From assembly GCA_018830685.1 (NCBI GenBank), contig JAHJRR010000083.1, positions 1 to 16,607 on the forward strand: DNA of 16,607 nt, read 5' to 3'. This stretch comes from Nanobdellota archaeon (GTDB lineage Archaea; Nanobdellota; Nanobdellia; Pacearchaeales; GW2011-AR1). Every line of letters begins with the position of its first letter. The stretch's first letter is position 1. The notes beneath the pieces were generated by a model. That model made no database searches. It was not told the DNA's origin and worked only from the letters and a program-made list of their open reading frames with translations. Both the position numbers and the translations under genes were made by a program. Shown here piece by piece: positions 12,312 to 16,607 of this stretch.

Positions 12312-12517
12312 CAAGAATCCCTGACTTGTTTTAAAGCAAATTCTTTGGCTGCCCCTTCAAGTTCACTTTCTCCAATAACCCCTTGGGGAATACACACTCT
12401 CGGAATTGCTAAAGAGAAATCATAAATAATGACAACTTACTGCCCTCTGTATCTTCCAAATTCTTTACTATCTGGAAAAGTGCAAGGTTGATATCCTGCA
12501 GATATTACAAAGGTCAT
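12308..12517 (-). pseudogene. Small gene interrupted by in-frame stop
   Basis: From an ATG at 12517 the minus strand reads 26 codons (beginning MTFVISAGYQPCTFPDSKEF), then TAA at 12437-12439, then 42 more protein-like codons in the same frame (including FSLAIPRVCIPQGVIGESEL) to TAA at 12308-12310. A TATA-like element at 12538-12552 lies about 28 bases before the ATG. The simplest reading is a small gene of about 69 codons killed by one nonsense change, or an assembly error at that codon. Two separate tiny genes are less likely since the second part has no start codon. The family is not recognised. Its stop overlaps the convergent endonuclease stop by two bases. Confidence 0.5.
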
Positions 12518-12537
12518 AGGATATTATGAGTGGGCTT

Positions 12538-12552
12538 GTTTAAAAATATTTT
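12538..12552 (-). promoter_or_regulatory. TATA element of the interrupted gene
   Basis: On the minus strand AAATATTTTTAAAC is centred about 28 bases before the ATG at 12517. Its survival suggests that the interruption is recent or that the first part is still expressed. Confidence 0.4.
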
Positions 12553-12555
12553 TGT

Positions 12556-12584
12556 GCGGGGAGATATATTTTAAAAACTCCCGC
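12556..12584. terminator. GC-rich hairpin
   Basis: GCGGGGAG (12556-12563) pairs with CTCCCGC (12578-12584), one base bulged, around an AT-only loop. It stands between the coiled-coil/peptide genes and the interrupted gene, so it may end their minus-strand transcript. The loop also contains TATA-like bases. Confidence 0.4.
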
Positions 12585-12610
12585 GCCGTAACTTTAGGTT
12601 AAGATTAAAG

Positions 12611-12700
12611 TTAATGCTTCCACTTCATTATCATGATTACTAATCCAAGAATAAATGCACCAAATATGTCAATATTTATCCCCCTCCATAAGCTCAACAT
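12611..12700 (-). CDS. 29-residue membrane peptide overlapping the coiled-coil gene
   Basis: ATG at 12700 opens a 29-codon frame ending in TAA at 12611-12613. Residues 8-24 (NIDIFGAFILGLVIMIM) form one membrane helix, closed by a basic end KWKH. The first 32 bases overlap the end of the coiled-coil gene (stop at 12669) in another frame, so it would be translated by coupling. Short overlapping genes of this sort are commonly missed. Expression is not shown and the family is unknown; the strong hydrophobic-then-basic pattern outside the overlap is the main support. Confidence 0.45.
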   Translation of the reverse strand: MLSLWRGINIDIFGAFILGLVIMIMKWKH

Positions 12701-13859
12701 TCATTTTTCCAAGTTCTTGCTTTAATGAACTCATCAATTCTTCCTCATTTGCTTTCAACTTTTCATCTCTTTTTTCTTCTCTAATCTTCTCAATCTTCAG
12801 ACTCTCAATTTTAATAACAATCTCTTTAATCTTAAAATACAATTCCCTCGTTTTATCCTCTTTCATTTTCTCTTTATTATTTTCAACTTCACCTAATTTA
12901 GAAGATATTTTTTCCATTTCCCCCTTAATTTCATCATTATTTAATTTAGACATATCCAATAAGCCAATTATCCTCTCGCCATTATCTTTTTCAAAATTTA
13001 CATGAAAATCCTCTCGATGATTTTTCACAAGGGACATTTGTTCTTGGTTTATATGAAAAAAGTTGGCCAACGCTTTAAAATCAATAAGTCGCCTTAACCT
13101 AGAAATATTGTTCTTTAAATCTTCCTCAAGTAAAATTATCTTTTCTCTTCTCTCTAACATATTTAGATAATCTGCACTTTGCTTAATTTCCTTTATCTTA
13201 TCTAAAGTTCTGTCATTTTCTTTCTTCATCTGATTAATTTTTTCACTAATAGATGCAATTTCCTTACTAATTCTTTCCTTATTTCTATCAATAGAGCCCA
13301 ATGAATCTAGTTTTGATTTAATCAATTCAATCCTCTGAAACGATTCGGTAAGCTCCTTGTTGTTATTAAAAATTTCGAGTAAATCTGAAGAAAAGGTTTT
13401 GAACGTATCTTTTATATTTGCCATTTCTTTCCCGATCAAAATGGTTGCCCTTTCGTAATTCTTAAAAGATGCTTTGTTGAAATCAAAAAAGATTCTGTCT
13501 ATTTTTTTAGTGAGCTCTGAAAATTTAGTTTCTTCAATATTTTCAAGATCGGCCATAAAATTTTTAACAGACTCGATGTATTGGGCCCTATTATCATTAA
13601 CAACTCTTTTAATTTTATCTTCTACATTTTTTGATTCAACATCAAACTCATTGAGAATGATTATTTTCCCACCCAAGTCTCCATGAAAATATTTAATCTT
13701 TCCTTTAACAAGAATTAGAATTTCATTCTCTTTGGCTTCGTTTTCAACCCTCTTTTTATCCATCCAGTTTTCAATTTCAGAAAAAACCAGCTTCTCTAAA
13801 ATAACTTTTTCAATTTCTTCCTTTTTTCCAAATTTTTTAAGAAAACTAAATATTCCCAT
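12669..13859 (-). CDS. Large coiled-coil protein with amphipathic N-terminus
   Basis: 396 residues, unrecognised. The N-terminus MGIFSFLKKFGKK is a short amphipathic basic helix that could sit on a membrane. Residues 40-75 form a small strand-rich part (ILILVKGKIKYFHGDLGGK). Residues 85-240 and 295-385 are long helices with heptad-like leucine/isoleucine spacing and many Lys/Glu. A less charged stretch around 250-290 (FKALANFFHINQEQ) separates them. It may be a membrane-attached scaffold or a remodelling protein. Its own TATA element (13879-13890) lies 25 bases before the ATG and just beyond tRNA-Asp. There is no ATPase motif, so it is not an SMC or Rad50 homologue. Confidence 0.8.
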   Translation of the reverse strand: MGIFSFLKKFGKKEEIEKVILEKLVFSEIENWMDKKRVENEAKENEILILVKGKIKYFHGDLGGKIIILNEFDVESKNVEDKIKRVVNDNRAQYIESVKNFMADLENIEETKFSELTKKIDRIFFDFNKASFKNYERATILIGKEMANIKDTFKTFSSDLLEIFNNNKELTESFQRIELIKSKLDSLGSIDRNKERISKEIASISEKINQMKKENDRTLDKIKEIKQSADYLNMLERREKIILLEEDLKNNISRLRRLIDFKALANFFHINQEQMSLVKNHREDFHVNFEKDNGERIIGLLDMSKLNNDEIKGEMEKISSKLGEVENNKEKMKEDKTRELYFKIKEIVIKIESLKIEKIREEKRDEKLKANEEELMSSLKQELGKMNVELMEGDKY

Positions 13860-13897
13860 TATTTAACTGAGAGTGGAATTATATAAAATTATGGAAA

Positions 13898-13969
13898 CGC
13901 CCGCGCCGGGAGTCGGACCCGGGTTTCCAGCGCGACAGGCTAGCGTCATAGCCGTTAGACCACGCGGGC
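13898..13969 (-). tRNA. tRNA-Asp(GTC)
   Basis: A 72-base gene without intron. The acceptor stem is GCCCGCG/CGCGGGC with discriminator G. The D arm is GTC...GAC with GG in the loop. The anticodon stem CTAGC/GCTGG (one T-G pair) carries loop CTGTCGC, giving anticodon GTC. The variable loop is AAAC and the T arm CCGGG-TCCGACT-CCCGG. The T loop has C instead of the nearly universal T at position 55. The CCA is not encoded. A TATA element (ATTTAAAAATAA, around 13991-14002) is 27 bases upstream. Confidence 0.93.
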
Positions 13970-13990
13970 ATATCATAGGGTGAGATAATT

Positions 13991-14002
13991 TATTTTTAAA
14001 TG
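13991..14002 (-). promoter_or_regulatory. TATA box of tRNA-Asp
   Basis: CATTTAAAAATA on the minus strand is centred about 27 bases before the first base of tRNA-Asp. Confidence 0.55.
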
Positions 14003-14019
14003 TTGTCTTTGTTAGGTAG

Positions 14020-14148
14020 GCTCGGCTTCGCCTCGCTGATAACAAGGTAAAATCAGATGTTCCATATTAAATTTAGAGAAAATTATTTTAGCGGAAAAAT
14101 CTGACAGAGTCGATTTTTTAACTAGGCTATTAACGAACGAAGTGAGCG
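14020..14148 (+). repeat. Intergenic repeat copy 3
   Basis: It begins GCTCGGCTTCGCCTCGC (14020-14036) and ends CGAACGAAGTGAGCG (14134-14148), whose complement resembles the start, so the copy has imperfect terminal inverted repeats. Internal blocks AACAAGGTAAAATCA (14041-14055) and AAATCTGACAGAGTC (14097-14111) sit at almost the same spacing as in copy 1. AAAAATC and GATTTTT (14095-14101, 14111-14117) form a perfect stem that presents the conserved loop. The gap between tRNA-Asp and the gene at 14329 (359 bases) holds this repeat, a 12-bp inverted repeat and a promoter; no gene is seen. Confidence 0.6.
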
Positions 14149-14164
14149 TAAGTTATATTATCCC

Positions 14165-14283
14165 AGTATCTCCGATGACTTTTCATAACTGAATAATTAA
14201 TCATTGATTTCACTCCTAATTTTATTTTTTTGTCATCAAAACCGTTTAAAAAATGAGGGCTGTTTATAAGTATCGGAGATACT
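14165..14283. repeat. 12-bp perfect inverted repeat, 95 bases apart
   Basis: AGTATCTCCGAT (14165-14176) and ATCGGAGATACT (14272-14283) are exact complements. The second arm lies just upstream of the TATA element (CCTTAAAAAC, 14299-14308) of the gene at 14329. The pair could be operator half-sites for a looping repressor or the ends of a small mobile element. Confidence 0.5.
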
Positions 14284-14328
14284 CTATTCTTACAAAACCT
14301 TAAAAACTATTTCTTTCTTGTCTAAATA

Positions 14329-15225
14329 ATGAGCGTGATAAAAGGGGTTTTGTGGACTTTCTTGAGTTTGCTTTTGGTCGTGTCGCTTTTAGTTACTGTT
14401 ACTCTCCTTACTGCAAACACATTATTGTATCCTGACATTTATGTTAAAGCACTTGATGGAGAGGGTGGTGCTTCTGGAGTTTTAGCTGATGATACAGAAA
14501 GCATTGATGGGGGAGAGTTTGTTAATACTTCTAGTGAAGAGTTTGACGTAGAAGTGGAAAAATTGATTACTAATTTTCTTTCATACTTGAGGGGAGAAAC
14601 TAACGAACTGAATCTTATCATTGACCTTGATGGTGGTGCCTTGTGGGCGTTCTTGGAAGAACAAGTTGAGAAGTTGCCAGCTTGTGGTTCTGGGAAGGAG
14701 TTGTATTCTACAGAAGGAGATGCTCTATGTAAGCCGGCAAATAAGACTTCTTCAGAGTTTCTTGACGAAGCTCTTGCAGAAAATAATATAACACTCCCTG
14801 AAAGTCAGAGTATCGACCTTGCAGAGGTTTACGAAATTGATACTGACGGACTCGGACAGATTAGAGAGGGCGTTCGGATGTATAAAATAGCCATCTACAT
14901 CTTTTTGTTTCTTAGTGTTGTCTTTTCGGTTTTGATATTTGTTGCTGCAAAAGATATAAAAAAGGGAAGTATGATTTTAGGTATAGATTTAGTTGTTGCA
15001 GGTCTGATCGTATTTATCTCTTCACTTACTACTTCATTATTGATTAATGCGCCAGATTTTGGTATTGAAATTCTCACAGGCTTGGTTAATAGTGTTAAAG
15101 ATTTCATTATTATTAGGCAGAATTTGTACGGGGTTGCTCTTGTTGTTTCTGGGGGAATCCTCGTCGGAGTTTCGGTTTTTTTAAAGAAAAATGAAGGAAA
15201 AAATGAGACGAAAGCTTTAAAATAG
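14329..15225 (+). CDS. Membrane protein with external domain, unknown function
   Basis: 298 residues. The first membrane helix is at about 5-30, then an acidic external domain (about 35-180) with two cysteines (119, 134) that may form a disulphide. Three C-terminal helices follow at about 184-207, 213-239 and 265-286, and a short basic tail. The external part contains a run of small and acidic residues (45-75) and helical segments. No family is recognised. A TATA element about 26 bases upstream supports the start. The following Ser/Asp-rich gene begins 31 bases after the stop with a strong Shine-Dalgarno site, so the two probably form an operon. Confidence 0.75.
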   Translation: MSVIKGVLWTFLSLLLVVSLLVTVTLLTANTLLYPDIYVKALDGEGGASGVLADDTESIDGGEFVNTSSEEFDVEVEKLITNFLSYLRGETNELNLIIDLDGGALWAFLEEQVEKLPACGSGKELYSTEGDALCKPANKTSSEFLDEALAENNITLPESQSIDLAEVYEIDTDGLGQIREGVRMYKIAIYIFLFLSVVFSVLIFVAAKDIKKGSMILGIDLVVAGLIVFISSLTTSLLINAPDFGIEILTGLVNSVKDFIIIRQNLYGVALVVSGGILVGVSVFLKKNEGKNETKALK

Positions 15226-15256
15226 CTGTTATGTACAGAAAAGTGGGAGGTTTAAA

Positions 15257-15439
15257 ATGGAAGACGAACAAACAACTAACGAAGACGAAGAGACAAGTAA
15301 TGAAGAAGACGTAAAAGATACAAGTTCAGAGTCTACAGAGTCCAACGATTCTGAGGTTTCAGACGATTCTGACGATTCAGAAGAGTCCGAGGATACAGAC
15401 GATTCTGACGACTCCGATAGTTCAGATAGTTCTGAATAA
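15257..15439 (+). CDS. Ser/Asp/Glu/Thr-only acidic protein
   Basis: 60 residues composed almost wholly of Asp, Glu, Ser and Thr, with no aromatic residue, so it is fully disordered and very acidic. It has one of the best ribosome sites in the window, GGGAGG (15245-15250) six bases before the ATG, which argues for real translation in spite of low complexity. A 16-base direct repeat (15360-15375 and 15396-15411, in frame, 36 bases apart) shows how the acidic tract grew. It follows the membrane protein gene in the same operon. Possible roles are a phosphorylatable or cation-binding tail; none is shown. Confidence 0.6.
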   Translation: MEDEQTTNEDEETSNEEDVKDTSSESTESNDSEVSDDSDDSEESEDTDDSDDSDSSDSSE

Positions 15440-15451
15440 GTCTTCTTTGAC

Positions 15452-15473
15452 TATTTCTTTTTTTTTATTTTTT
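15452..15473 (+). terminator. T-rich terminator
   Basis: A run of almost pure T (TATTTCTTTTTTTTTATTTTT) begins 13 bases after the stop of the acidic gene. Archaeal RNA polymerase stops at such tracts without needing a hairpin, so this probably ends the 14329-15439 operon. Confidence 0.6.
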
Positions 15474-15523
15474 AAAAAATTATTGACCCGTATCTTTAAA
15501 AATTAGAATATCTTTTGATAGTG

Positions 15524-16444
15524 ATGTCTTGGAAAGCTGTGACAAGTTTTTTTATCTTTTTAATACTAGCAGGGCTGTTTTTATTTTACTTCCTTCCTTT
15601 AGGAGATATAGTTGAGTTTAGCATTTCTAGCCAGAGGAGCAATAATTTTACGCTTGAAGGAAGTGTTGGGAATTCAAGTATGCAGTTTTATGAAAATATG
15701 AGGTATCCTGAAAAAGACATATCTTATAAGATTACAGATTGCCCGGTTGCGAAGCTGGATGAGATGAGACGGGCGTTTGATATCATTGAAGCGGCTACAA
15801 TCCTTAATTTTTACGAGAACGATTTTGATGAGATGATAACAGTGACTTGTGATAGTTCTATTCGGACGACGGGTCGAGCATTCATTGCTGGAGAGGGAGG
15901 GGTTAACAATGTTACTTCTTCGGGAGAGTTTAATGTTATAGCTAAAGGGCAAGTTCTTCTCTTGAGAGAATCAAAGTGTGCTGACCCAATTGTAGGTACG
16001 CATGAGCTTTTTCACGCACTTGGTTTTGACCATTCGGAGAATCCAAACAATATAATGTATTCCACCGTGAAATGCAGTCAGGAAATCAGTCAAGATATGA
16101 TAAATCATATAAACTGGTTATACTCTTTCCCCAAGGTTCCTGATTTGTTAGTTGAGAACGCTTCTGCCTCGATGCAAGGGAAATATCTTAGCTTATCTGT
16201 AACAATTAAAAACCATGGGCTGACGGATTCACATCCCTCGAAGATGGCAATCTATGCAGATGGTAAACAGATTAAGGACTTTGATGTCGAGAGCATATCT
16301 GTTGGAGGGGGAAAGATAATAACACTTACAAATATTCTTGTGGCGCAACTTAGTGTAGATGAAATAGATGTGCGGTTGCAGAGCGACTATGAAGAAATGA
16401 ATAAAGACAACAATATTGTTGTCTTAAAAATAAAAAATAGTTAA
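15524..16444 (+). CDS. Matrixin-like zinc metalloprotease, membrane-anchored
   Basis: 306 residues from the ATG at 15524; an upstream TTG (15515) would add three. TATCTTTAAAAAT, about 26 bases before this ATG, supports it. Residues 7-27 form a signal anchor. The metzincin zinc site HELFHALGFDH is at 160-170: His160, His164 and His170 bind zinc, Glu161 is catalytic. The Met-turn is IMYS (177-180), 8 residues later, as in M10 matrixins and related M57 proteases. Residues 207-306 form a beta-rich C-terminal domain like CARDB/immunoglobulin-type modules (VTIKNHGLTDS...). There is no obvious pro-domain cysteine switch, so control of activity is unknown. It is the second surface zinc protease in the window, unrelated to the M64-like one. 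Confidence 0.85.
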   Translation: MSWKAVTSFFIFLILAGLFLFYFLPLGDIVEFSISSQRSNNFTLEGSVGNSSMQFYENMRYPEKDISYKITDCPVAKLDEMRRAFDIIEAATILNFYENDFDEMITVTCDSSIRTTGRAFIAGEGGVNNVTSSGEFNVIAKGQVLLLRESKCADPIVGTHELFHALGFDHSENPNNIMYSTVKCSQEISQDMINHINWLYSFPKVPDLLVENASASMQGKYLSLSVTIKNHGLTDSHPSKMAIYADGKQIKDFDVESISVGGGKIITLTNILVAQLSVDEIDVRLQSDYEEMNKDNNIVVLKIKNS

Positions 16445-16458
16445 AAGAGTATGCAGGA

Positions 16459-16545
16459 CTAAGACTCGTCGAGTTCGTCGATCATCTCTTCGAATTCTTC
16501 CTCGTCCTCATCAACGTTTTCGAATGCTACAAATTTTTCATCCAT
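16459..16545 (-). CDS. 28-residue acidic protein
   Basis: ATG at 16545 starts a 28-codon frame (MDEKFVAFENVDEDEEEFEE, then MIDELDES) with 15 acidic residues. A Shine-Dalgarno GAGGT (16552-16556) lies 6 bases before the ATG, and TATA-like elements are present at about 16570-16590. It uses GAC and TTC freely in an AT-rich genome, which hints at selection on codons. It is convergent to the metalloprotease, 14 bases between stops. The function is unknown; one amphipathic acidic helix is likely, perhaps a partner-binding peptide. Confidence 0.5.
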   Translation of the reverse strand: MDEKFVAFENVDEDEEEFEEMIDELDES

Positions 16546-16607
16546 ATTTCGACCTCGTTTTTTGTTGAATTTTATAGAATTAATTAGTTTTTAAACATTT
16601 CTGTGAG

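Noticed and set aside
12437..12439. In-frame TAA as a recoded codon (selenocysteine or pyrrolysine)
   Set aside because: Known recoding of those amino acids uses TGA or TAG, not TAA, and no supporting structure was seen.
13863..14045. Minus-strand frame covering tRNA-Asp
   Set aside because: It lies across the tRNA and its promoter; an open frame there is accidental.
1..16607. CRISPR array or complete insertion sequence
   Set aside because: No regularly spaced repeats, no transposase and no cas-like gene were found in either strand.

Overview
This AT-rich window looks like chromosomal DNA of an archaeon, most likely a small-genome DPANN lineage (Woesearchaeota, Pacearchaeota or Nanoarchaeota type). 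The lineage is an inference. It rests on an archaeal-type ribosomal protein uS10, an intron-containing tRNA-Ser cut at the archaeal 37/38 position, TATA boxes about 25 bases before most start codons (leaderless genes), Shine-Dalgarno sites on only a few genes, and many short orphan membrane or coiled-coil proteins.

Layout. 1-91: 5' end of a lysine-rich protein on the minus strand. 105-1105: a single Fic gene lying between a 13-base copy of the tRNA-Ser 3' end and the tRNA-Ser(GGA) gene itself, which has the geometry of a tRNA-targeted insertion. 1250-3290: a structured intergenic stretch and a (TA)n tract at promoter position, then a secreted M64-like metallopeptidase and a truncated reading frame facing it. 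3295-7101: an orphan helical protein, an intergenic repeat, uS10, a CPA2/RCK cation antiporter, and a lipoprotein that meets the antiporter gene end to end. 7178-9601: a multi-pass membrane protein, a DUF212 (PAP2-related) membrane protein, and seryl-tRNA synthetase. 9617-12311: a second intergenic repeat copy, several short orphans, a compact membrane-anchored DUF2334 deacetylase-like protein, a RelE-type toxin-antitoxin pair, and a membrane-anchored Holliday-resolvase-like endonuclease. 12308-13859: a small gene with an intact promoter but an in-frame stop, a previously hidden 29-residue membrane peptide, and a large coiled-coil protein. 13898-16545: tRNA-Asp(GTC), a third repeat copy, an operon of a membrane protein plus a Ser/Asp/Glu-only protein, a matrixin-like metalloprotease, and a 28-residue acidic protein.

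How the parts relate. Core translation genes (uS10, SerRS, tRNA-Ser, tRNA-Asp) are scattered as single units among accessory genes. Two unrelated cell-surface zinc proteases, a lipoprotein, a deacetylase-like protein and several membrane proteins suggest attention to the cell envelope. Fic, the toxin-antitoxin pair, the broken genes and the interspersed intergenic repeats mark the plastic parts. The strongest items for follow-up are the tRNA-flanked Fic cassette, the collinear intergenic repeat (4504-4631, 9617-9723, 14020-14148), the three-hairpin tRNA intron, and the stop-interrupted small gene at 12308-12517. No CRISPR array or complete transposon was found.
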